Positions 1 through 9,912 are shown, counted from the stretch's first letter. The stretch: DNA of 32,552 nucleotides from Stentor coeruleus (GCA_001970955.1 MPUH01000834.1:1-32552), one strand, 5' to 3'. Program-made: numbers and translations. The notes: generated by a model not told the origin, from the letters alone.

Positions 1-1698
1 CTACTGTGCTACTGTGTGGCTAGCTCTTAGTAGTCTTCTTAATACTTTTCTTTGTATTATTTCTGCCTTCTCCATTAATTTCTCGCTAAGTGATTTGCTT
101 GACAGTGCCTCTGAGGTATTTGTTTATTTATATAAAAATCGAATTTTAAAATACTATAAGTTAACAAAGATTAACTATATGGCTTGTTAATAGTATGTTT
201 GAATAGCTTTTTTGATAGCCTTAAACTCAACAGAATTTGATTTAACTTAAAAATAACAAAATTTCTCATATATTCTAATTTTTATCAGTATACATTTAAA
301 TATATAAATTTTTGATTAAATAACTTTAATGCAACAAATATTATATTACAGTAAGTGAGGCTTTTACAACCCATAAACCTTTAGGCAGCATGAAGATCAC
401 TAATAGAAAAAAATCTTCAGTAACCCTGATTATTAGCAATCATAGAAATAAGTTTTTACTAATTGATTTTACAATGGTAGTGCTTGAAAATAAGAAAACC
501 TAAAGAATTACTGAGAAAGCATTGAGAATCATAGAAAATTCAGATTTGATCATGAGCATTAAATTTATTATTAAAATTCCACATTAGATATTACATACTA
601 ACACAATTTAACTCAAAAATATCAAAGTGATGTATAGTAAAGATAATCAATCACCTTGAAAGTTTTAAGATGAAATAATCTATAAGTTAAAAGGATTAGT
701 AAACCCTCTTTAACTAACTGGTGCACCCCCATAAAAATAAAAAATAAGCATTACAGCTCGCTAGTTGTACTCATAATTACATCTAGTCTCTAATGATAAT
801 ATCTTTAAGCATATAGAATAATGAATATGAAATAAAATTAAAAAGTGGTTTTGCAACTTTGGGATTAAGATTAGTTAAGAGAGTCAGATTGTACTTTTCT
901 GATAGAATATATTAAAATAGTTATTTACTTTAAAAAATTGCCAATACTTTCAAAAAGTGCGAAAATAATTGTAGAAATTGTGATGGGCTTATTTGCATTT
1001 AAATTTTTTTTATTATTGAGGTGATATTATAGATATGGATATTTTTAAATGAAAATACTGATTGATAATAGATTGTAATAATGATGATTAAGTTTGGGAA
1101 TAAGTAATTTTTTAGATAAATAAATTCTTTTGATATTATAGAATGAGTAAATTGGCTTAAAGTGTATCATTATTTATTATAAAACATATTTTCCAGCAAT
1201 AATTATACACTTATTTTTTACAGCTCTAACCATAAATAATCAGTAAGTTTAAATCGCATATCCCATATAATAATTTCTATTCTATAACATTAACACCCTA
1301 ACACCCAAAACTATCTAAAAAGCTAAAAAGTAAAACCCTAAATAACTCCAACATAAATCATAAAACCGAAATATAAAAATTTATCATATAAACTACAACA
1401 CCCTAGCACCTACAATCATCATTATCCCACTCAGCCGAAAATCNGCACCCAAAACTATCTAAAAAGCTAAAAAGTAAAACCCTAAATAACTCCAACATAA
1501 ATCATAAAACCGAAATATAAAATTTTATCATATAAACTACAACACCCTAGCACCTACAATCATCATTATCCCACTCAGCCGAAAATCTACTTTCATTAAC
1601 ACTATAATTACTAACTTTATAAGCTTAAAAGACTCGCTCTCAACTTTCTACCAAGGTCTTCATTAAGNCTACTTTCATTAACACTATAATTACTAACT
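1..1698. other. Left-edge non-coding region
   Basis: No gene can be supported here. Roughly the first 120 bases are richer in G and C than what follows and are open on both strands, but too short to call. Bases of about 190-1170 are AT-rich with stops in every frame. From about 1250 to the end the plus strand becomes C-rich and almost G-free. Two contig joints (single N at 1444 and 1668), each flanked by a direct repeat, lie in the right half. Confidence 0.6.
1302..1587. repeat. 142-base direct repeat around N at 1444
   Basis: Bases 1302-1443 are repeated at 1446-1587 with one visible substitution (a run of A against a run of T near the middle). The two copies are separated only by an N and one base. 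This is what an unmerged overlap between two contigs looks like, so the molecule probably carries one copy. Confidence 0.85.
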
Positions 1699-1749
1699 TT
1701 ATAAGCTTAAAAGACTCGCTCTCAACTTTCTACCAAGGTCTTCATTAAG
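1587..1749. repeat. 81-base direct repeat around N at 1668
   Basis: Bases 1587-1667 recur without visible mismatch at 1669-1749, with a single N between them. The right copy contains the 3' end and stop codon of the minus-strand gene at 1699-3969; the left copy is a duplicate of that end. Probably an unmerged contig overlap, as at the other single-N positions. Confidence 0.85.
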
Positions 1750-3969
1750 TCTATTTTCCAAGATAAACATAGAAATCTTAAGTTCCTTATCAGCACCAGG
1801 AGGAATAATTAGCGTCTTATTACTTCCATCTGGCATTTTAACCTCAAGTTGTATCTCTTCATCTTCATCCAAAATAACAACTTTTTTCTTACCATGATTC
1901 ATCGCCCTATTAATAACCTCATCAAGTTCAGTTTGTTTATCTAAACTATCCATAGTCGCAGTGGTTTTTGTATTAAAATCAGCGAAAAAATCCCCAACTT
2001 GAGAGCTTTTTAAAGGACTTCTTTGGCCTCCGGAAAGTGGAGGTTTAAAAGATGATTTAGATTTATGTGAATAATCTATACCAGTACTCATTGTTGACCC
2101 TTTTACTGATCCTTCTAATATTTTTTTCTTCCTTTCTTGTTCTTCTCTTGCTTTTTGCATTCTCATTAGCTGCTGTTGAACACTTTTACTATTAAGAATA
2201 TCACGATCTTCTTTAACTTTGACTTTTTCTAGTTTTGGAGTGAATGTGCATTCAGAAAGGTTTTTTTCTAGTTCTAGTTCGTTTATGCTTTTTATTTTTT
2301 GAGCTTTTTTCTCTTTGAGTTCTTTTGATTGCTCGTAAAGGGCTAAACTTCGGTTTTTATCGCTAGTTTCAGGCTTTGAAGTGGATTTTGTTAGGAGGCT
2401 AGGTTTAAAAGTACAGAACTGGGCTTCACGTTCTTCTTTTTCTTTTTTGAGTTTTTCGTTTTTTTCTTGGGTTTTCTGCTTTTCTCTTTGCACGAAGGCT
2501 TCACGCTTAACTGAACACAAACTTCCAGCTCTTTTCTGTACTTCTTTAGCAAGAGCTTCAGTTCCAGGTGTAAGTTGTGGTTTAAACGGGTACTCTTCCT
2601 GCTGTATATTCTTAACCACCTGATTCGAAAGTTGCCTGTTCTCATAAAAAACATTAAACTGCTTATGTATTTTCAAAACATCATCTTTTGTCATAGAAAG
2701 TCCAGCAACTTGGCTATTTTCAGGGTTTTCCTGATCATCAATTTCAGTAGTCAAAGACGGAATATATATATTCATAACCGCTAAAGACATCTTAAGCATA
2801 TTCTTCAACAAAACCTCCTCATTCGCATTAATTGTCTTAAAAAACCTATCAACCAAAGCTTTTTCTTCAGAATACTTAGGGTGTTCTGGGTTGTTTCTTA
2901 TAAAATTCAAACATAAAAGCATTTTTGTTGCATCTTCAACTGTACAAGTTTCACTTTGAATACTCAAAGCAAGAACAACTTCTTGGAATTCTTTAGTGAA
3001 CTTTTTAGCTAAAACTTGATGAGATTTTATACTTGTTTGAGGTTCTTTAACTACAGGTTTTACTTCAATTTGAAGTTTTGAAGCCCGTCTTAATGCATCT
3101 TCATATAAAACTTTTTCTATAGGCTCAGCTCTTCGGACTGTACTTGACTTAGACGGAGTAAGTTTTAAAGGAGACTTTTCTTCAGGTTTTTCTTTATCTT
3201 TATTAGCTGATTTATATAATTTTTCATATATCGGTTCATGATTTTCCCCTTTCTTCGCTAGTATTTCTTTAGACCTTGGATTTATCGTCGGATGATGCAC
3301 AGCTTCTTCTTCATTAATCTCATTCTTATGTGTCCTAAGCATTTCTATCTTATCATTCTTCATTTTTTCATACATTTTCATCTGATCCAAAAACTGATCA
3401 GTTGTTCTCCTTTTCATTCCTTGCGACTTCACATCAGGTTTAAATGTACATTTTTCCATCTCTTTTTCCTGAAGCTCTTTAGCTAATGTTTTTACTTTTG
3501 CTTTAACCTTATCTTGATACTTATAAAACCTTTCATCAACATTTACAGGTGTTTTTTTAGCATCTTCATCTTCAAGAATTAGTTCATTTATATCAATATC
3601 GTTTAGTTTGATATCTTCTTTTTTCTTTTTAGTAATTTCGATGTTCTTTTTTAAAAAGTTCTTCGGACCTGTTTCCTTTTTGCTATCATAAATTGACTGA
3701 TTATCTTCAACTGAGAACTCAATTCTTGAGATTTGCTCTGGGATTATATCGTTTTTTAAACTTGGGCGGCTTTTGGACTGTATAAAATCAGGATTTTCTG
3801 ATTGGGTTGGTGTGACTTCTAAGATTATTGGAGATGGGGAAAGATCGAAATCAGAGGCTTGGATTGAAGAGTTTTTAAGCTCGAAGATTGAGGATTGGAC
3901 TGTTTTTATCACTGCGCCTTCGTCAACGTCAAGGTCGTCGTCGATTATTAGAGAACTGTTGCTGGACAT
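1699..3969 (-). CDS. CTFKP-motif protein, coiled coil, possibly cytoskeletal
   Basis: A 756-residue protein, very rich in Lys and Glu, with no enzyme domain that I recognise. The start is taken at the ATG whose complement is at 3967-3969 (MSSNSS...); nine further codons upstream are open but begin with TTG. Short motifs of the form C-T-F-x-P recur: KCTFKPDV (Cys about 174), HHPTINP (about 226), EYPFKPQL (about 460), FCTFKPSL (Cys about 519) and ECTFTPKL (Cys about 574), most preceded by a basic/acidic helix with coiled-coil character. The C-terminus is acidic and then carries a short beta-like stretch. Motif arrays of this kind recur in ciliate proteins that may be cytoskeletal or ciliary; that role is inference. 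A second gene at 22447-24219 has the same motif. No intron is apparent. The 3' end lies in the repeat around the N at 1668. Confidence 0.85.
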   Translation of the reverse strand: MSSNSSLIIDDDLDVDEGAVIKTVQSSIFELKNSSIQASDFDLSPSPIILEVTPTQSENPDFIQSKSRPSLKNDIIPEQISRIEFSVEDNQSIYDSKKETGPKNFLKKNIEITKKKKEDIKLNDIDINELILEDEDAKKTPVNVDERFYKYQDKVKAKVKTLAKELQEKEMEKCTFKPDVKSQGMKRRTTDQFLDQMKMYEKMKNDKIEMLRTHKNEINEEEAVHHPTINPRSKEILAKKGENHEPIYEKLYKSANKDKEKPEEKSPLKLTPSKSSTVRRAEPIEKVLYEDALRRASKLQIEVKPVVKEPQTSIKSHQVLAKKFTKEFQEVVLALSIQSETCTVEDATKMLLCLNFIRNNPEHPKYSEEKALVDRFFKTINANEEVLLKNMLKMSLAVMNIYIPSLTTEIDDQENPENSQVAGLSMTKDDVLKIHKQFNVFYENRQLSNQVVKNIQQEEYPFKPQLTPGTEALAKEVQKRAGSLCSVKREAFVQREKQKTQEKNEKLKKEKEEREAQFCTFKPSLLTKSTSKPETSDKNRSLALYEQSKELKEKKAQKIKSINELELEKNLSECTFTPKLEKVKVKEDRDILNSKSVQQQLMRMQKAREEQERKKKILEGSVKGSTMSTGIDYSHKSKSSFKPPLSGGQRSPLKSSQVGDFFADFNTKTTATMDSLDKQTELDEVINRAMNHGKKKVVILDEDEEIQLEVKMPDGSNKTLIIPPGADKELKISMFILENRLNEDLGRKLRASLLSL

Positions 3970-4809
3970 TTGAAGTTTTTTATAAATAATGATCAATGAA
4001 GGAAGGCTTTTATAGGATTTTGATTAGTGAGATAAGGATTTTTAACAGGATTTTATATAGTAAATATATTGATAAGTATGATTTAATAAGGTATTAGGGG
4101 TGAAATTTTGTCTTTTTTATATGAGATTAGTTAGTTAGTTAGATAATATTGGCTTTTAGATGTTTATATTTTATAAGAATTTTTATGATAGGGTGGTGAT
4201 GCAGTTAGGGGATTAAGTTAAGAGTGATTTGTAGTAAGAGATATGCTTTTTTTTTATGGTTTATATGGTTTTTTGATTAGTATATAGTTTTTTGTATAGT
4301 TTTTATGTTTGGATTATAAGCTTTTGTGTGCAAAATCCTAATTTTGTTTTTTTCGAATCAAACTACAATTGTTGGTGGTTAATAATTTATGATATATTAT
4401 AACATAATAAATAGTTATAATTACTAAAAGACACTATATACAAATTCTAACTTCCTATCTGATTATTAACAGATATATACTCTAAACAACAATAATAATC
4501 TTTTTTCCAAAATTTTTTGCTATAAAATTTTATCCAACATTCTCATACAAAATTCTTAAAACCATCTAAAAAACTTATCATAAACCAACACACAAATTTT
4601 TCAAAAAAATTCTTCCTTCTAAAAATAAAATCTCTAATTCAATCAATAAAAGCTTCTCTTTATTTCTATAAAAATTCATTATACACACACCAATATGCAA
4701 AAACCAAAATTCCCATATAAATCCTATACAAAAAATCTTATAATAACCTCAAAATAATCCTTACTTATATAAAAAAATCTCTCATCGCATTATCTAAATT
4801 AAACTATAT
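3970..4809. promoter_or_regulatory. Divergent intergenic region with a skew switch
   Basis: This region separates the starts of two divergent genes and so should hold both promoters. No ORF, RNA gene or known motif was seen. Bases 3997 to about 4330 are rich in G and T with few C. After a short transition (about 4330-4430) bases to 4809 are rich in A and C with very few G. No TATA box or other core element can be singled out in such AT-rich DNA. Confidence 0.5.
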
Positions 4810-5403
4810 ATGTCTATATTCAGCTACAAATTACAGAGTCCATCACTTATCAATAGCATTGACGACCTCAAACTACTGATTTCAAGTTCTTGTAAACAAA
4901 TTCCCGATAAACTCTTCGCTCTCATGCTCCACTCAAATAAAAACACTGCATTTCGTCTTTGCTGCCAAGATGATATCCAAGCTTTAAAACAAGTATGCAA
5001 ATCCAACAGTATCTCAATTTTATATACAGCAAAATCTCCAGATATTTCTATGCCATTTAAAGGTTTCGAACAATCTCCTTTAACATCCTTTCCTGCAGCA
5101 GATTTTACAATAATTTCTATACAAGGACTTGAAGATGGAAGTGATATTGGGAAAAATTCAGATATAGCAAAATCATGGAAAATCAAGATTATAGGAAACC
5201 ATGAGAATTTAACATTTAGATGTATTGAAGGGGAATATTTTGGGGTTAGAGGACAGGTTTTAAATGAAGGGCAAAATGTAGTTATTAGTATTGTATTGAA
5301 ATCACCTGGGAATAAAGGCTGGTGTTCAAGTATGTGGAGGATGTTTACTGGAGAAAAAGCTTTTGGTCCTTTTTTGTGGATGGAGTTTAATGTAGCTAGT
5401 TAA
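4810..5403 (+). CDS. Hypothetical protein, 197 aa
   Basis: Single-exon gene from ATG to TAA; not recognised. The N-terminal half is mixed helical with scattered Cys (residues about 28, 52, 63). The C-terminal half (about 120-197) has alternating hydrophobic residues and glycines typical of a beta sandwich or barrel, with a Trp-rich end (GWCSSMWRMF, FLWMEFNVAS). No signal peptide or membrane segment is evident, so a soluble cytosolic protein is likely. It converges on the LITAF-like gene, with 16 bases between the two stop codons, which leaves almost no room for separate 3' untranslated regions. Coding quality is good but function is unknown. Confidence 0.75.
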   Translation: MSIFSYKLQSPSLINSIDDLKLLISSSCKQIPDKLFALMLHSNKNTAFRLCCQDDIQALKQVCKSNSISILYTAKSPDISMPFKGFEQSPLTSFPAADFTIISIQGLEDGSDIGKNSDIAKSWKIKIIGNHENLTFRCIEGEYFGVRGQVLNEGQNVVISIVLKSPGNKGWCSSMWRMFTGEKAFGPFLWMEFNVAS

Positions 5404-5419
5404 TTTTTTAATACCTACT

Positions 5420-6103
5420 TTATTTGCAGCTTCTTGCGAGGATTTTCCCGCACTCCTCACATTTGTGCACTCGGAGTTTGAGAAGCCAGGTTGGTTCGCC
5501 GCAGCAAGCAAAAAACGAGCTTATAAAATCTAAGAAACTAAATGGTATATTCGCTTTCTTAGCAAACTCAACCCTTGTATGTACTTCTCTATCACAATCT
5601 TTACAATATGCTGTACATGGATTGGTACCAAATACAGGAAGACTTCTTTTTAGTATATCATTACTTGTTATCATTTCTCTATTGTCAGCATATACAACTA
5701 TATCGCAATCACTAATCTTCCTTGAATGGTTAGAATATTTAAAATTCTCCACTTCCATATCTTCTAATTTTGGTGTTGCAGCCTGAGAAGTGTCAAATAC
5801 TTGCCCGATTGGTCTCTGTCCTAAACTCTGCTGCCTTTTATGCCCAAATAGTAATTCAGGGGTTAATATATCTATAGGTTGTGACAAGCCTCTTATATGA
5901 GCGTTTTCCTTATTTGGTATAATATCTTTTAAACAAAACCCTTGTATTTTTTGAAAATCTCCAGCTTCGTTAATACAATTTATTTCCCCAGGTTCATCAA
6001 CCCGACTATTATATCTGTTTTCTGACAACGTTGCTTTGTGTTGTGGTAAGGATGATTTTGGAGAAGTCAAGAACTTTAATGTGAGCTTTTGGTCAGATGT
6101 CAT
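5420..6103 (-). CDS. LITAF-like zinc-ribbon membrane-associated protein
   Basis: A 227-residue protein from the ATG whose complement is at 6101-6103 (MTSDQK...); upstream codons are open but begin with TTG. The first 155 or so residues look disordered, with Pro, Ser and Gln. The C-terminal 70 residues match the layout of a LITAF domain: a first Cys pair in YCKDCDREV, a hydrophobic stretch (IPFSFLDFISSFFACCG) that in this family inserts into the cytosolic face of membranes, and a second Cys pair in HKCEECGKIL. The four Cys would bind zinc. Known LITAF proteins act on endosome and lysosome membranes; that location is inferred here. The assignment rests on the Cys spacing plus the central hydrophobic block. 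Confidence 0.75.
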   Translation of the reverse strand: MTSDQKLTLKFLTSPKSSLPQHKATLSENRYNSRVDEPGEINCINEAGDFQKIQGFCLKDIIPNKENAHIRGLSQPIDILTPELLFGHKRQQSLGQRPIGQVFDTSQAATPKLEDMEVENFKYSNHSRKISDCDIVVYADNREMITSNDILKRSLPVFGTNPCTAYCKDCDREVHTRVEFAKKANIPFSFLDFISSFFACCGEPTWLLKLRVHKCEECGKILARSCK

Positions 6104-6164
6104 TTTGCCGTTAAACAATTTTAATAAAAACCTAAAAAAGGTTAATAAAAAGCGCTATTAGAAA
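6104..6164. promoter_or_regulatory. 61-base divergent promoter region
   Basis: Only 61 bases separate the start codons of two divergent genes, so both promoters and both 5' untranslated regions must fit here or overlap coding sequence. The segment is A-rich and contains AATAAAAA twice (near 6122 and 6144). No defined core element is recognised. Confidence 0.35.
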
Positions 6165-7136
6165 ATGGGAAACAAACAAAGCATTGTAGACCCTGAAATC
6201 AGAGCATTAACTCACTTAGTGTCAAGTTTTATTCAAAAGCGTAGCTCCCTCAACTATCAAATCAACCAACTGAAACTTGCTCAGAATACAAAGAAAACTT
6301 GTATTGAGACGAAAAAACTTAGGGATTTAAAGAGAAAAAACGCGAATCTAGTTGCGGAAATCAGGAACTCAGAGAAAATCTTAGAGAAAATCAAAGCTAA
6401 AAAGTATATAAAACTAAAAGACAAAGACCTTTCTAAATACGTGAACCATTTTGTCGTGCTGATTTCTAGAAAAAACACTCTGTTTATTGAGCTTAGTTCA
6501 GACCTCAGCGATTCTCAGCAGTTTTCAGAAAAGCAGAAAAAATACGCACAAGAAAGGAAGCATTATTTAGCCCATATAGGAGAAAAGCATAGAATGTACA
6601 AAGAAACTTTAGAAGGAACTTCAGATTTGATGAAGAAATTTGATGTTTTATCTAAAGAAGTTGCTTTGTATAAAGAAAAATGCGAAGATGCTAGGATTAA
6701 AAATGAACAATTAAGGGAAAGACATTCAAGACTAGCTGCGAGAAGGAGGCTTAAAAGAAGACAAACTTTAGTTGTCCCTAAACTTCCTACAAATGCTTTT
6801 GTGTTAAGATCAAAACTTTTGTTGAAAACAGAAATGCAAAAACAGTTGAATGAACTTAAGGCTGATCAACAATTGCATATGGAACAACAGGAGGATATGA
6901 AAAGACATTTTTTGTTGTATGAGGAAGAAAGGAAAGATTTTGATACTTTGCGCCAATTGAATACAGATAAAGAATTTTTGAAGAGTGAGATTTACAAGTA
7001 CCGATCAGAGTTGGAACTGTTTCAAAACAGCCCAATGTGTCTTACTCCAGTGCTAGTTCCGCTTAAGGAAATTGAAGACTCACTGAATACTGATCAAGAC
7101 TTTACTTCTGAGTCTTTTGTAATTAACGCAGATTAA
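6165..7136 (+). CDS. Coiled-coil protein with N-myristoylation-type start
   Basis: A 323-residue, highly charged protein, single exon. It begins MGNKQSIV: Gly at position 2 and Ser at position 6 fit the N-myristoyltransferase consensus, so the mature protein may be anchored to membranes by myristate. Residues about 20-290 are almost continuous helix with heptad-like hydrophobic spacing and many Lys, Glu and Arg, including a basic block (RERHSRLAARRRLKRRQT, about 184-201). The last 40 residues lose this pattern and are richer in Pro and Thr. No catalytic domain is seen. The upstream neighbour is divergent at 61 bases; the downstream neighbour is convergent with 25 bases between stops. A membrane-attached structural role is inference. 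Confidence 0.8.
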   Translation: MGNKQSIVDPEIRALTHLVSSFIQKRSSLNYQINQLKLAQNTKKTCIETKKLRDLKRKNANLVAEIRNSEKILEKIKAKKYIKLKDKDLSKYVNHFVVLISRKNTLFIELSSDLSDSQQFSEKQKKYAQERKHYLAHIGEKHRMYKETLEGTSDLMKKFDVLSKEVALYKEKCEDARIKNEQLRERHSRLAARRRLKRRQTLVVPKLPTNAFVLRSKLLLKTEMQKQLNELKADQQLHMEQQEDMKRHFLLYEEERKDFDTLRQLNTDKEFLKSEIYKYRSELELFQNSPMCLTPVLVPLKEIEDSLNTDQDFTSESFVINAD

Positions 7137-7161
7137 GGGTGATATTTTTAAAATACTAAAA

Positions 7162-9000
7162 TTAATCGTCCCATTCATCCCAGTCACAGTCTTTCCCTTG
7201 AGCCCTTTCTAATGTTTTCTCTTTAAAAACAGTTTTACCTTTAGTCTTTGGCGCTTCTACTTGGATTTTTCTAGTCGGTTCAGACTTTTTTTTATTCACA
7301 TACTCATCGTCAGGTACAATCTCAGGTTTTTCCACAAATTTTATTTGTGTTTTCTTTTTTATAGGCTTTACAGTTATAGACCCAATTGTCCCTTTTTTTT
7401 CGACCTTCTCATTTCTTTCTATTTTTTCACGTTTTTCAACCACTGGTTTTGTATCATCATCCCAATCATCATCATCAACTTGTGGTAAAGGTTTTTCAAT
7501 AAATTCTATATTTTTAGACTTGCCTGTTGGCTGAAAAACAGGCTCTTGAGGTTTTGAAAATCTTTCTGGGCTTTTATCAAAGGTTTCAGGACGTTTTTTA
7601 TAATTCTCATGAGTTTTTATAGCTTTTTGTTGTTCAGGAGCTTTAGTAAATGTTTCTTTAGTTTCTGTTTTTTGTTTTTTTTCTAATGGATTCGTAAAAG
7701 TTTCTTGAGAAGGTTTAACGAAAGCTTCTTTTGGATGTTTAGGAAAAGTTTCTTGTGGGGATTTTTGTTTTAAATATGATAAAGGGCGGATTTCTACATT
7801 TTCAAGGCCGAGATCGTTCATTTCTGCCATCATATCAAGAATACCACTTTGTTTAAATGCTATGGGTTCAGCTTTGATTATAGGCTTATTTGATATGTCC
7901 CATGGATCTTTTTCTAGTTCTTTTTGAGGTTTCGTCAAATCAGACTTCCGCTCTATACGGGTTTCTATACCTTTAGCGCTTGGTGGACGCATTTGCATTA
8001 TAGGGATAATAGGTTCTAAATCATCAGGTTTTTTTAAAGACTTCGGCCCTGAGACAAGGCTGATTTCATCATCATCATAATTTTCTATTGGTTTACGGAT
8101 TTGGTTTTTCTTTATGTTTTTGTTTTCTTCTTGAAAATCTCCTTTAAGCATTACTAGTATAGGTCCATTCTGAACCTCAGGAGCAGGTTTTTCTTTTTGA
8201 TAAACACCCTGTGAGTTTGTATTATAATCATTTTTCTGATATTTTTGTTGAACTACTGGGGGTTCAGGAGCTCTAACATCAAATTCATAAGATCCTTGAT
8301 GAGGTACTTTATTTTCTTCAGGCACTTGGAAACGAGGATCTTTATTTTCCTCAACCTCATTAGAACTTATTACATCTGGAGCATATGTACCATATGTATT
8401 ATAAATAGGATATTTATTTTGTTGAATATCTTCATATGGAGATCTCTGTGGCAAAGGTGAATTTATATCTCTATTAATATCAGAACTATTACTAGGTTGA
8501 TAAGTTGTACTCCAATCTTTTTTATCACTTGAATTTGTTGTTTCAATTGGAGTTGGAGTTCTTATATCTAAATCCCTGTTTTGTAAATATGAAATAGGGT
8601 TTCTAATAATTTCATTCTGCTGTTTTATTTTTTCTACAGGTTTAAGACAAGCCTTAAGTGCATTACACCATTCATTATGAGCAGAAACTGAATCAGCATG
8701 AAGTGTATAAACTCTTCTTTGAATTTCTACAACAAAAGCAAATTTCCAATCACAGATTTCAATAACCCTAGGATTAGGATCAATATTAATAAGATAACAA
8801 AGATCATGTCTGTGAAATCTTATTGATGTCTCTTTGTCTTGATACCCAAAAAAGTAATTGTTGAGATCTATTATAAAATATCTCTTATTGAATTTTGATA
8901 TGAATTTAGATAATGCTGAGTCACTTTTCAGTTTTTTTAAATACCCTCGTATTAAAGTTGGACCTTTATACATAGGGTCAACATATTTTTCAGGGTCCAT
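7162..9000 (-). CDS. PH-domain protein with acidic-tryptophan C-terminus
   Basis: A 612-residue protein. Residues about 17-120 form a pleckstrin-homology domain: an opening GYLKKL strand, a KRYFIIDL strand, a YTLHADS strand, and a closing helix with the family's Trp (AHNEWCNALKACL). PH domains commonly bind phosphoinositides or protein partners at membranes. Residues about 130-500 are low-complexity, rich in Pro, Lys, Glu and Gln, with loosely repeated units such as ETFTKAPEQQ and PERFSKPQEP. Two acidic motifs around Trp follow: DDDDWDDD (Trp about 513) and the extreme C-terminus DCDWDEWDD (604-612). Such motifs resemble Arp2/3-binding acidic tails and some endocytic adaptor ligands. No WH2 motif was found, so direct actin nucleation is not supported. 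The start is the first ATG, just before the PH domain. Confidence 0.88.
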   Translation of the reverse strand: MDPEKYVDPMYKGPTLIRGYLKKLKSDSALSKFISKFNKRYFIIDLNNYFFGYQDKETSIRFHRHDLCYLINIDPNPRVIEICDWKFAFVVEIQRRVYTLHADSVSAHNEWCNALKACLKPVEKIKQQNEIIRNPISYLQNRDLDIRTPTPIETTNSSDKKDWSTTYQPSNSSDINRDINSPLPQRSPYEDIQQNKYPIYNTYGTYAPDVISSNEVEENKDPRFQVPEENKVPHQGSYEFDVRAPEPPVVQQKYQKNDYNTNSQGVYQKEKPAPEVQNGPILVMLKGDFQEENKNIKKNQIRKPIENYDDDEISLVSGPKSLKKPDDLEPIIPIMQMRPPSAKGIETRIERKSDLTKPQKELEKDPWDISNKPIIKAEPIAFKQSGILDMMAEMNDLGLENVEIRPLSYLKQKSPQETFPKHPKEAFVKPSQETFTNPLEKKQKTETKETFTKAPEQQKAIKTHENYKKRPETFDKSPERFSKPQEPVFQPTGKSKNIEFIEKPLPQVDDDDWDDDTKPVVEKREKIERNEKVEKKGTIGSITVKPIKKKTQIKFVEKPEIVPDDEYVNKKKSEPTRKIQVEAPKTKGKTVFKEKTLERAQGKDCDWDEWDD

Positions 9001-9146
9001 AATTTTATAATTACATTTTTTCTATGAATTTCTGGATTTTTTATGGGAAAAATTTGTTTAAATGTTGGGGTGTAAACTTGAGAAAAACTAATGCTTTAAA
9101 AGTACTGAAGAAATACAAGAAAAGTTGTGTAGTTTGATTGTAGAGA

Positions 9147-9912
9147 TGAATGAAAATGATGAGATATTTTATGAGTTTATAAATTTGTATAATCAGGAAT
9201 ATTTTTTGATAGAGGAAAGGAGAAGCTTGAGGAGATAAAGAAATTGTTGGGAAAAAGTTTGTGTTGGTTGAAAAAGCTGAGGTTTGTATTGAGAAAAAAG
9301 AAAACAATCCGAGGAAGAATTGGAAAAAATTTGCAGGAATTTTTGATTCATGAAAATTGGAATAATGCTATAACCAAATCAACCGGTTTAGAAATGCAAA
9401 TTCAAGAAAGGAAACAAAAGATTCAGTAGTGTCCAACTCATTATTAAAGAAAAAAAAGTTGAAGTTTTTGAAAATCTTGTCAACATGAGTAAATATAACT
9501 AGCCAAAATAGTTGAAGAAATTCAAATCAGTAGTCAAAACTAACTCAAGACAAAGAAAGCCTTGAAAAATGCAAAAAGCAACTTGAAGAAGAAAAGCTTT
9601 AAGCTGAAGAAAAACTTCTTAGAGATAGGGAAATTGAAGCTGAGTTACAAAGTGAAGAGCTTTGGGCTAAAGAAAAGTTTTTAAAAAAGAAGAAGAAATA
9701 CTGAAGAAACAAAAGGAAACTTTGAGAAAAAAACTGCAGGAAGCAGAGCAAAAAGATTTAGGTTTGAGAGTCAGAAGAGAATTCAAAGGGGAATTAAAAA
9801 TGAAGTTACAAGGCTTATGAGTGGGGATATATGGCATAAGAAAAACTGGGAGGAGTTGAGGATTATAAAAATTTGGATGAAAAGCCTCATCAAGAAATCT
9901 CATAAAAAGTAG
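9147..9912 (+). pseudogene. Decayed coiled-coil gene
   Basis: Fragments of a Lys/Glu-rich coiled coil are spread over all three plus-strand frames. From about 9545 the reading LTQDKESLEKCKKQLEEEKL runs into TAA at 9600-9602, where CAA would restore the helix, then continues AEEKLLRDREIEAELQSEEL. The frame shifts at the A-run 9683-9688 into EEEILKKQKETLRKKLQEAE, and shifts again near 9815 into SGDIWHKKNWEELRIIKIW, ending at TAG 9910-9912. Upstream pieces (MNENDEIFYEFINLY from 9147; KEKLEEIKKLLGKSL near 9225) are broken in the same way. One pyrimidine-to-T change and single-base indels suggest a pseudogene; clustered sequencing errors are less likely but possible. No protein family is recognised. 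Confidence 0.65.

Noticed and set aside
1..190. Short open frames on both strands at the left edge, with a minus-strand piece ending in TAG at 1-3
   Set aside because: Only about 40-62 codons, no ATG in a sensible place and no 15-16 base intron found that would extend either; too little to call.
390..830. Plus-strand frame that looks protein-like if TAA/TAG are read as Gln
   Set aside because: About a dozen stops in some 170 codons is near the random expectation for DNA this AT-rich, and the conserved genes in the window show that the standard code is used.
1285..1400. Telomere-like words (CCCTAACA, CCCTAAA)
   Set aside because: Only isolated single units inside C-rich intergenic DNA; no tandem array and no chromosome end.
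5424..5786. 120-codon plus-strand frame opposite the LITAF-like gene
   Set aside because: The minus strand has the Cys-pair zinc ribbon and the longer frame; the plus frame is its antisense.
9244..9429. 61-codon plus-strand frame as a small gene
   Set aside because: Starts without a good context and lies within the decayed coiled-coil region, where it is one of several broken frames.
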